From: Avena insularis | Lineage: Eukaryota > Streptophyta > Magnoliopsida > Poales > Poaceae | NCBI GenBank assembly: GCA_023614405.1 | Contig: CM042693.1 | Location: 158,612,731-158,676,730 of the forward strand | Direction of reading: 5' to 3' | DNA: 64,000 nt | Part shown: positions 55,339 through 64,000 of the stretch, one piece after another | Layout: each line of letters opens with the position of its first letter | Position numbering within the stretch: position 1 is the stretch's first letter | Position numbers and translations under genes: made by a program | The notes under the pieces: generated by a model | The model's input: only the letters and a program-made list of their open reading frames with translations | Database searches by the model: none | Told to the model about the DNA's origin: nothing

Positions 55339-56437
55339 ATGCCATGCGGAGGAAGTGGTTCATCCCCGGACCCGATGTTGCAGATCCTGCAAATGTTGGT
55401 TTCTGACCACGGAGCTGAAAGAGCAGAACGTCAAGCCAACCTAGCCACCCTTCAGCAGATAGCTCAGCTAGCCCACAACAATCAAGGCCAAGGAAATCAG
55501 GACAACCATGGATCTAAGCTCAAGAATTTCCAGAACACCAACCCACCTGTTTTCACCTCAACAATCAAGTTCTGTTCGCCACCCACTATCTAGCCGGAGA
55601 TGCAAGAGCATGGTGGAATAGCGTTCGTGCAATGACAGGAGGACAGATGATGACCTGGGAGGAATTCAAGGTCAAGTTCAGCAGAACCCATGTGCCACCA
55701 GGTTTGATCAAGAGAATGAGAGATGAGTTCAGAGAACTGAAGCAAGGAAGGATGACCGTACTGGAATACCGTGACAAATTCTTTTCATTAGCTAGGTATG
55801 CCCCGGATGAGATCGACACTGAAGGCAAGAAGAAAGAGAGATTCTTGAATGGTTTGCACGATGAGATGCAGACGGTGTTGGTCAATATCCCCTTTGCTGA
55901 TATTGAAGCCCTTGTCGACTCTGCCATTCAGATGGAAGGAAAGATCAACCAAGCCAATGAGAACTAAGAACGCATGATGCATCAGCCAGGAACCCATCAT
56001 ACCCCAAAGTATCGCCCCAACCCATCTCCAGGATTTACCCCGAGAACCAACAGACCCCCGATGAACCGTCCGACCTATCCCAACCGTGGAAACCCGAGGC
56101 CCGGAGGAAATCACAACAACCCCGGCAACTCTGGCAATTTCAACCGTGCACCACCCAAGTTCAACAACAACAATGCTACCGCCAACACCAACACTGCCCC
56201 AAGGACTGGAAGCAATGTTGTGCCTGTTGCAGCAAAGGACAAGTCGCAAGTGACTTGTTATGACTGTGGAAATAAGGGTCACTACTCCAATGAGTGCCCC
56301 AAGAAGAATGCCATAGCCCCCAATGCAAATGCCCTAGCTCAGCAGCAGCGTCGTGTTCAACCCGAAAGAAGGTTTGCCCCACGGAACTCTCTCAACTGCA
56401 ACGACCGTCTTTTTCTCATGCATGCTGAAGAAGCCTA
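55339..56437 (+). pseudogene. E7 gag
   Basis: Starts MPCGGSGSSPDPMLQILQML at 55339 and runs to NTNPPVFTST near 55560. The segment leading into VLFATHYLAGDARAWWNSVR is missing about 100 bp relative to the usual gag, with a frame change. The core continues TWEEFKVKFSRTHVPPGLIK and EYRDKFFSLARYAPDEIDTE. A stop after QANEN (TAA near 55965) precedes an Asn/Pro-rich linker (NPGNSGNFNRAPPKFNNNN) and a CCHC zinc knuckle (CYDCGNKGHYSNEC, near 56256-56297). The frame ends at a TAG near 56436-56438, where relatives read on into protease. Confidence 0.85.
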
Positions 56438-56438
56438 G

Positions 56439-56840
56439 GAAGCGCCAGACGTCGTGCTGGGTATGTTTTCTGTTGATTCAGTACTTGCTAGAGTGTTGTT
56501 TGATTCTGGTGCATCGCATTCATTTGTCACCGAAGAATTTGCATGCACTAGTAAGATTCAACCAACCAAACTGAAGCATGTTATGATTGTTCAAATCCCT
56601 GGTTCCACCACCAAAGCTAGGCAAATATGCAAAGCCGTCCCTATCTGAATCCATGGCATAGATTTTTATGCTAATCTGATAGTACTCGGAACTAAAGGTT
56701 TGGAAGTAGTACTAGGAATGGATTGGATGTCCAAACATAAAGGATTAATTGACTGTGCCAAGAAAGCCATAACCATGACCAGTACAGCCGGAATATTAGT
56801 CGAGCACGTATTTGAAACCTTACCTCGTCAATTCAAGTGC
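56439..56840 (+). pseudogene. E7 protease
   Basis: Shows ARVLFDSGASHSFVTEEFAC with an intact DSG, then a TGA at 56646-56648 (fits CGA to TGA), then [20 protein letters not shown]. Same domain layout as E1 but with a canonical triplet. Confidence 0.82.
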
Positions 56841-57860
56841 AACAAGAGTATAGCCCAACCTACCATTTACCAAGTCCGGATAGTCTGTGAATACCCCGAT
56901 GTATTTCCAAATGTTTTGCCCGATATGCCCCTAGATCGGGATATCGAGTTTATCATTGAACTAATCCCTGGAACAGGACCCATAGCCCAGAGACCATATA
57001 GTATGAACCCGTCTGAACTAGCAGAACTAAAGAAGAAACTAGATGCCATGTTGGAAATTGGATTAATTCAACCAAGTGCGTCACCATGGAGATCACCTGT
57101 CTTGTTTGTGGACAAGAAAGATGGAGGTAACGGTTTGTGTACGGATTATCGGAAGTTGAATGATGTCACTATCAAGAACAAATACCCATTGCCCATGATA
57201 GAAGACTTGTTTGATTAGTTGACCAGTGCCAAAGTGTTTTATAAGATTGATCTTAGGACTGGCTATCATCAACTCAAGATTCGCGTAGAGGATATTCCAA
57301 AGACTTCCTTTACCACCAGATATGGATTATACGAGTATATTGTCATGTCTTTTGGATTAACCAATGCCCCCGCTTATTTCATGAATCTCATGAATAAGAT
57401 TTTTATGGATTTCCTGGATAAGTTTGTCGTTGTTTTCATCAATGACATTCTGATTTATTCCAAATCAGAAGAAGAACATGAGCTACACCTAAGGACCATT
57501 CTTAGAACCCTTAGATAGCATCAGTTGTATGCCAAGTTTAGCAAATGTGAATACTAGTTACAGGAGGTAGGATTCCTCGGCCACATTGTATCACCCGGAG
57601 GAATTGCCGTTGACCCTACAAAGGTGAAAGATATCGAAGATTGGCAAGCCCCAACCACTCAAACCCAAGTTCATGCATTTCTCAGATTGGCGGGATACTA
57701 CCGCAAGTTCGTAGAAGGATTCTCGAGTATTGCCAGACCCATGACCCAATTTCTGAAGAAGGACAATAAGTTTGAATGGACGGACATATGTGAAGCGAGT
57801 TTTCAAGAACTCAAGAGGAGATTGATTTCAGCCCCAATCTTAATCATGCCGGATATCATA
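56841..57860 (+). pseudogene. E7 reverse transcriptase (catalytic Asp lost)
   Basis: Motifs are [88 protein letters not shown], then [12 protein letters not shown]. The Asn codon AAT at 57441-57443 replaces the first Asp of the IDD box (GAT to AAT). TAG codons near 57216 (Gln to stop in FDQL), 57516 and 57555 interrupt the frame. The thumb/connection part continues [20 protein letters not shown]. The enzyme would be inactive. Confidence 0.88.
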
Positions 57861-58230
57861 AAGCCCTTTGACGTATATTGTGATGCATCCAAGATCGGTC
57901 TCGGATGTGTGCTTATGCAAGAAGGCAAAGTTATATCTTACCTATCTCGACAACTGAAACAACATGAGCAGAACTATCCAACCCATGACCTCGAGATCGC
58001 AGCCATAGTTCTAGCCCTGAAGACATGGAGGCATTACCTGATGGGAAACCGTTGTGAGATTTATTCGGATCTCAAGAGCCTGAAGTATATATTCACTCAG
58101 AAGGAGCTGAATATGAGGCAGAGAAGATGGATTGAGCTAATCAAAGATTATGATCTGGACATTCACTATCACCCCGGTAAAGACAACGTGGTAGCAGATG
58201 CCCTTAGAAGATTGCCGTGCCGCTTGAACT
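57861..58230 (+). pseudogene. E7 RNase H
   Basis: Carries [60 protein letters not shown] and [16 protein letters not shown], so Asp, Glu, Asp and Asp positions are present. SDLKSL differs from the usual TDHKSL. In the same unbroken frame as integrase (57624-59447). Confidence 0.85.
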
Positions 58231-59450
58231 CCATGATTTTGAAGGAGCAACCAAGTCTGCACAAAGAGATGGAAGATTTCCGCATAGAATTAGTGAGTGA
58301 AGGATTTTTGGCTAGCATAGAACTTCAACCCACTTTGATCAGCCAGATCAAGGAGGCGCAGAAAGGAAATGCTAGTATCGACGGAATCAAGCGTCGTATT
58401 GGTACAGGCAAAGTACCCGGATTCACCGAAGACGAAGAAGGAGTTCTGTGGTACAAAGGACGCCTTTGTGTACTAGCAGATTCTGAGTTGAAAGAAGTTA
58501 TTCTGAAGGAAGCTCATGATACTCTTTATTCTATCCACCCCGGAGGAACGAAGATGTATCAAGATTTGAAAGAACAATTTTGGTGGCATAAGATGAAGAG
58601 AGAAATCGGAAGCTATATCGCCAAGTGTGATATATGTCAGCGAGTCAAGGCGGGACATCAAAGACCCGCTGGATTGTTGCAACCATTGCAGATTCCGGAA
58701 TGGAAATGGGATTCTGTTGGAATGGACTTTATCACCGGATTACCTACTTCTAGTAAGGGAAATGACTCTATCTGGGTCATAGTTGACCGATTGTCCAAAG
58801 TCGTCCATTTCTTACCACTCAAGACCACATATCAGAGTTCGAAGCTAGCGGAGTTATACATCGCTAGAATCGTCAGTTTGCATGGAGTCCCCAAGAACAT
58901 GGTATCGGATCGAGGAACTCAGTTTACCTCGAGATTCTGGAAGAAAGTCCAAGAAGGTTTAGGAACCCAACTAGATTTCAGCACCGCTTATCACCCTCAG
59001 ACCGATGGACAAACGGAGCGAGTAAATCAAATACTCGAAGACATGTTGAGAGCATGTGTGTTAGAGTATGGATCAAAATGGGAAGACTATCTGCCGTTCG
59101 TAGAATTTTCATACAACAATAGTTATCAAGCTAGTTTGCAAATGGCCCCATTTGAATTCATGTATGGAAGGAAGTGTCGCACCCCTTTGAACTGGTCGGA
59201 AGTAGGAGAGAGTCAGATTTTCAGACCCGACATCCTACGAGAAGCAGAAGAGAAGGTTCACAAGATTCGTGAGCACCTCAAGACCACCCAGTCCAGACAT
59301 AAGATTTACGCCGACAAGAGACGACGAGACCTTGCCTTCAACATAGGAGATTTTGTCTATCTGAAAGTGTCGCCATTGAAAGGAATGCAGCGTTTCCAAT
59401 CGAAAGGAAAGTTAGGCCCCAGATATATCGTCCCTTCAAGATTCTAAACC
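58231..59450 (+). pseudogene. E7 integrase
   Basis: A complete and unbroken domain. The zinc region ([20 protein letters not shown], then [13 protein letters not shown]) is HHCC. The core has Asp in [13 protein letters not shown], Asp in [12 protein letters not shown] and Glu in [15 protein letters not shown]. The RNase H-integrase frame is open for more than 600 codons. It closes at a TAA near 59445, produced by a one-base loss in the GPF region (YIVPSRF instead of the usual YIGPFKIL). Confidence 0.9.
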
Positions 59451-59779
59451 GTCGAGGAGAAGTGTCGTATCAATTCGAACTACCCAAAGAGATGTCAGCC
59501 GTGCACAATGTGTTCCATATCTCATTACTTCGCAAGTGCCTCGAAGTTCCGGAGAAGACGGAAGTGTTCAAGAATATTGATCACCGGACCATAGAAATCA
59601 AAGATGACCTGACCTATCCCGAAGTACCCATCCATATTTTGGAAGAAGCTTTCAGAACTACCAGAACCAGAATCATCAAGTTTCTCAAGATTCAATGGAG
59701 CAACCACACAGAAGAAGAAGCTACCTGGGAGCGCGAAGATCACATCAGGACGGAATTTCCCGATCTCTTCAAATCCTAG
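59451..59779 (+). pseudogene. E7 integrase C-terminus with chromodomain
   Basis: In the shifted frame: SYQFELPKEMSAVHNVFHIS, LLRKCLEVPEK, then the chromodomain LTYPEVPIHILEEAFRTTRT and LKIQWSNHTEEEATWERED. Ends HIRTEFPDLFKS with TAG at 59777-59779. Typical of the Tekay/Del clade. Confidence 0.9.
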
Positions 59780-59825
59780 GTAATCTTTTTTGTCCTTTTT
59801 CAAATCTCGGGATGCGATTTTGTTT

Positions 59826-59837
59826 AAGGGGGGAAGG
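59826..59837 (+). other. E7 polypurine tract
   Basis: AAGGGGGGAAGG just before TTTGTAACATCC; LTR starts at 59840. Confidence 0.75.
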
Positions 59838-59839
59838 TT

Positions 59840-62800
59840 TGTAACATCCCAAAAATATTAAACTTGGATCATCAAACTCTAATCATCAAAATTAGGGTTA
59901 ACAAAAACTTTCCCAACTAAAAATATGAAAGCATTCATATGTGTGTGTATTCAAAATTTGGATTCTTTTGAATTGCCATGGTTCTGTGTTTCTTTTCTTG
60001 TAAAATGATTCTTAGGTGAAATAAACATCATCTAAACAATCCCCAAACTTTGGCTAAATTAACTCCCATGCCTACTTTGGCTATCTCTAATTTTCAAAAC
60101 TCAATAGAAACATGTATGGATCTTTGCACCCCTTGTTAGTACTCATAATAAGGTACCAATGCCCACTTTGTGATCATCCAAAAACATTCAAATGCTAAGT
60201 TTAAATGATAGTTTAAAATTGAATCTATCTCATATGGGAAGATCCCACTACTTCAAAAACCACTCAAACAAGCTCAATTTTCAAAACCCAAGCACCCACA
60301 GAATACTCAATACATGCCTAGCACACCCACCAAAATTATTTTCAAAATTCAAAAATAAATTTTTTGCGGCCATTTCATCAAACAGGTTGTAGATTCAAAT
60401 CAAACAAATCACAAACACTATTTTGAGCAGTGTTTTGGCCAACCTTGTCCCCTCTCTAGCTCACAGCAAACATCTAGTAGATCATCTAGCTTAGTTATTA
60501 ACCTCTAGCATCACTGTGAGCTTGCCATTGCCATCAATTCTGAGCAGGCCAAGCCTCACCATGTCACCCCAGTGTGGACAACAAGCTAGAGGAAGAACTA
60601 GCTGTGACAACCTTGTCTAGCATGCAGCCCATGCGTCACCGCCCCCTCTCGACCAGCCCTAGCTCTAAGACAGAGACCCGGGAAGAACACCAAGGCCATT
60701 GTCGACCATGCCGACGCCAAAGGCACGCTGCACGCCTGCTCCCACGCAACCCGACCACCTCGAGCCCTTGCCGCCTGGCAACATGCACCCCACCGTCCTA
60801 GGAGACCACCAGACATGTTCGTTTCATCGCCCGTACCCGTAGCCACCGCTCTCCGCGGAGTTTGCCGCCTTTGCCTCGCAGAGCACCGCACGTTCCCGAC
60901 CAATTGCCACCACCCCTAAGCTCGCATTCAAGTTCTAGAGCATCACCAGGAGACCGCCTGTCGATCGCCAACCGCAGCCATGCCTCTAGCCGCCCGTATC
61001 CGTGTCGCCACCGTCGCCTGCCCATCCCTCTCGGTCTCGCCATCGAGACTATAAAAGGAGGCGATCCCCAGCCGATTGAAGCACACCATTTCATTACCCT
61101 CTCCCTCAGAAACATCCCACACCCTTCCCTGGACCAAGGCGAGCACCAGGTGGCTGGAATTTCACCGGAGTTCGCCGCTCCAGAGGAGGAGAGGCACCGT
61201 CGATTGGAGCCGCCCCAGGAGGAGCTGCCGGTTCCAGGAGAATCGCCGTTGTCGACTTTGTTGTTCGCCCCCATCGCCGACCCTACTTTGAGCCTCCGGT
61301 GAGCCCCCACCGAGAGCCGCTAGGGTTCGAGCTCGTCGGTGACATGTTCATCGTCGACGACGACACTCGGCCGTTGATTGCCCTTCTAATCCAACGAACC
61401 ACATCGCCCTGTACCACTTCACGTGTTATGAGCCACTGACGGGTGGAACCCCCCGTCAGCTGAGCCCCGCACTACAGAGTGACACTGGGCCGGCCCATTA
61501 GCATCTCCCGTGCAGCCCAATCGTTTGAATTTAGGTTTTTCTTTTTAATTTCAAACACAGTTCTGACCCAGTTTCAAAAATCATTTCAGCTCGATTTAAT
61601 GAACCAAATTGCACGAAACCAATTTTGTTATAAAGTTACTGAAATGATTAACCCAAGCCCGTTGGATTCAAATCATTTGGATCTGTAAATCACCCTGGGT
61701 AAAAATAACAAGTCAGAAGATTTTTTGCATTCAATTTTTTTTCAAATTTCAACCATAATAGCTTTTGAGTTGATTCCAACTCTCAAAAATCACATTCGAT
61801 CATACCTTTCAGAATATATAAAAACATATGGGTTTACTTACAGAAATAATGTTCATGTAATAAAAGAATGCCACATAGGCATTTCTAGTCACTTTAATTA
61901 TGTAAAATAAAAAGGTTAAACCTTATTAAATTGTGGCACCACTTTAAATCACATTCCCATGTACTGAAATATGTGGTGATGACATGTGTCAACATGATCC
62001 CATGTTTGAGTTGGAGAATATTAAATCTTAAGTAGTTTTTCAATGAGTAGAAATTACTTTTCTCAAATTAAAGTAAGACAAAAGCTTTAATCTTGTAAAG
62101 TTAGTGATGATGCTAGATCATCTATAGTACACCTTTATGTAGTGATTGGAAATAGTTAAGTATTGTTTGGCGACTGTGTACCTCGTATTTATTTATAGAC
62201 GCTAGTACCGACCAAGGATACGAGGAGGAAGGAGGATACTACGAAGAAGAAGCCGAGGAGAACTTCAACCACTGCTCTTCTCAAGGCAAGCCAATACTTG
62301 CAAGCTATTAACTTAGCAATCCTTACTAATCAAGTTGACCTATGCAAGCTAATACTTGCTTGTTACCATGCTAAATAGATGCCTTAAGCATATGTGATCA
62401 TACCCACTTGATAACCCAATCCTAGTTTTACTTGCAAGCTTTATACTTTATTTATTTATCAAAGCTTTCTTTTAGAGTTTACTTAAGTGACTTGTAGATT
62501 CTAGGAAGATAATTGAAGGTTGCATTAAGAGCATTAAATTTGGCCTAAGCTAGATAATCTTGATGTCATCCTAAGGCATGAGATTGAACTTAATTAATCA
62601 CCACTTGTTTACCACCCGTCATTAGTACTTACCACACTTTTAGATGCTAGTGCTAAGCATAAAACTTGATCAACTTTAGATGGAAATACTTGGTGAAAAT
62701 GGTTATGAAAACCTTGGAATGATGAGTCATTCTACTGAAATGTTTTGACATGTGTTTCTGAACACCAGATGATTTTGATGATGAAAATGTTGAGGCATGA

Positions 62801-63812
62801 GCCTTAGCCCTTTATAAAACTGATGGCTGTCTGAATGCGATACGATTCCAATTTTACCGTACAACCACAATACCCGAAAATTGGGTAGGGCTTGACTGGA
62901 AACTTATATACCTTAGTATGGGTTCCCTCACGGCCAAGGTCTGAGCTGAGGCTACCTTGTGAAGATTGTCCACCTGTGCAGTACCCAAGATGATAGTTGG
63001 TCATGGTTGGGAGGACAAAATCACAGGGGAGGTGCCTATACTAGGGCGTGTAATCGAAAGGTTAGGATTGATTATCCGCATACTGAGTATGGTGAATTAA
63101 GGATTTGTTCCTGACAGATGTATCGAATGTTGTGGTGAAAGTGTACAATCTCTGCAGAGTGTCAAACTATTCGAATAGCCATGTCCGCGGTTATGGATAG
63201 TTGGAGTGGCCATACTATTCCCCCGTCATATGTTTTCAAAATGACTTATGAAATGAATTGATATTTTGACTTGACCACAACAGAGTTGTGATATGAAATT
63301 CAAATTCCCACTTAGGTGTTATAAAATTTTGAACTAGCTTTCATTGCTTTTGAACTTAGTAGAGGTAAATCTGGCTGTTTGGAAAACAACCCTAGATCTT
63401 AGTGTCCTAATACAAAAACCCCCTTCACTTGTTAGTATTAGTTTGCGAGTACTTAAAGAGTACTCATGGCTTTGTCCCTGGCTATTCCCGTGGCCAGACT
63501 ATGAAGAGGAGTACTAGGATGATGGACCCCAGGAAGGTTACGACAACTAGGATCATCTCCCATCGTCAGCATTGCCTGTGACCCCGAAGATGGAGCTTCG
63601 CCTACGCTACTTTTATTATTACGTTATTCTGCTTCTTGAGTTGTATTAAGAACTGGATCATGAGATCCTTATTTGTGTAAGACCTTATGTATGGTTTGTA
63701 ATGGATGATGTACTGTGATATCTAAATCTGTTATGTCTCGCAAAAATGGTAATCCTGGGATTGCAATGTATGGCATAACAGGCATCTGGGATTAAAAATC
63801 CGGGTGTTGACA
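59840..63812 (+). repeat. E7 3' LTR
   Basis: About 3.97 kb from TGTAACATCCC to GGGTGTTGACA. Uninterrupted, so it shows the empty E8 site. It carries its own TATA box (61050-61057) and purine/pyrimidine leader. Confidence 0.94.
61080..63550 (+). other. Predicted three-exon LTR gene, E7 3' copy
   Basis: Second copy of the LTR gene. Exon 1 (end 61298, CCG/GTGAGC) lacks the TAG of the 5' copy but has a one-base indel just before the donor that shifts its phase. Exon 2 is 62199-62285, of the same length and reading frame as in the 5' copy. Exon 3 begins at 63498 after GTGGCCAG and carries a premature TAG where the 5' copy has CAG. Each LTR thus has different damage, and together they point to an open ancestral frame. 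Confidence 0.5.
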
Positions 63813-63817
63813 CTATG

Positions 63818-63936
63818 TTAGTGAATCACCTGGGTGGAATGGAAAGAATAGTTTGTGTTGAGTGGTTACACAGGGCCCCATATTTATGGCCTACCCTAGA
63901 GTATCTCACTTGTGGAAAGCCACCCATGAATAATGA
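63818..63936 (+). repeat. E6 LTR segment between E7 and E9
   Basis: Short continuation of the E6 LTR. GTGAATCACCTGGGTGGAATGG resembles the E1 LTR at 18449 onward (ATGAATCTCCTGGGTGTGATGG), which confirms that it belongs to the related LTR and not to E7. Confidence 0.65.
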
Positions 63937-64000
63937 TGTAACATCCCAAAAATATTAAACTTGGACCATCAAACTCTAATCATCAAAATTAGGGTTAACA
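63937..64000 (+). mobile_element. E9: start of another E7-family LTR
   Basis: The last 64 bp repeat the first 64 bp of the E7 LTR (TGTAACATCCCAAAAATATT and onward) with one visible difference from the 3' copy. It is cut by the window end, so a full element or a solo LTR cannot be told apart. Confidence 0.85.

Larger units (their letters stand above)
41241..63812 (+). mobile_element. E7: Tekay-type chromovirus with an extra ORF before gag
   Basis: Complete element: 5' LTR (split by E8), tRNA-Met primer site, additional ORF, gag, protease, RT, RNase H, integrase with chromodomain, purine tract and 3' LTR. Without E8 it is about 13.7 kb. The LTRs are about 4.0 kb each and have clear substitutions and indels (for example about 60 bp near 41450-41510 are missing from the 3' copy). 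Several stops, one gag deletion and an RT active-site change make it inactive. Confidence 0.92.
37721..63936 (+). repeat. E6: chromovirus LTR (interrupted by E7, continues beyond E9)
   Basis: Begins TGTCACATCCCAAAATTTTCC inside E3 RT. It runs to 41240, resumes at 63818 after E7, and is cut again by E9 at 63937. Layout matches the E1 LTR: AT-rich first 1.4 kb, GC-rich leader-like block 39180-40010, then AT-rich sequence with TGTCCTATTATTTTCACTATGC as in E1 (18229 onward). No coding body is seen, so it is either the 5' LTR of an element or a solo LTR. The bases before it are ATTTG. Confidence 0.8.

Overview
This window is plant nuclear DNA, almost certainly from a Triticeae grass (wheat, barley, Aegilops or a relative). 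It consists almost entirely of nested LTR retrotransposons: Tekay/Del-type chromoviruses with 3-4 kb LTRs, a Tat-type gypsy element, an Athila-type element whose LTR ends in the TGATACGTCGAAAACG motif (Sabrina-like), and Angela/BARE-type copia elements. I see no intact host gene, no rRNA or tRNA gene and no bacterial feature. Names E1-E9 are mine; family names are recognised by eye, not by a database search.

Layout. E1 (1-19412, +) is a chromovirus whose left end lies outside the window. Its RT is split by E2 (1403-13550, -), a complete Tat element with a perfect 5-bp target duplication. E2 carries a second, opposite-strand, intron-containing gene at 2192-5970. From 19413 to 22355 is a 2.9-kb island without recognisable LTR-retrotransposon coding sequence: an exon-like fragment, a foldback element, weak SINE and LTR traces, a 50-codon ORF and a strong hairpin. 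E3 (from 22356, +) is an Angela-type copia element whose 5' LTR holds E4 (24035-33275, -, Athila-like with gag and protease only). E4's LTR in turn holds E5, a solo LTR (24060-25347). E3's RT is cut at 37721 by E6, a chromovirus LTR. E6 is itself cut by E7 (41241-63812, +), a second full chromovirus, and by E9 (from 63937), which belongs to E7's family. E7's 5' LTR holds E8 (42841-51660, -), another Angela-type copia. The deepest nest is E8 in E7 in E6 in E3.

How the genes work together. Each full element has the usual gag, protease, reverse transcriptase/RNase H and integrase. The chromoviruses add a C-terminal chromodomain and the Tat element adds a second RNase H. All copies carry stops or frameshifts and are probably inactive as read. 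Many stops look like C-to-T decay of methylated cytosines.

Most unusual signal. The long LTRs of E1, E6 and E7 appear to contain the same small spliced gene. Exon 1 lies downstream of the LTR promoter and ends in a phase-1 GTGAG donor. A short Cys-rich or Glu/Tyr-rich exon 2 follows, with a GC-type donor in E1 and E7, and then an acidic last exon. The phases agree at both junctions of E1 and E7, and at the one junction visible in E6. E7 also has an additional ORF ahead of gag, and both that ORF and gag start directly after a splice-acceptor-like sequence. These are predictions from sequence alone.
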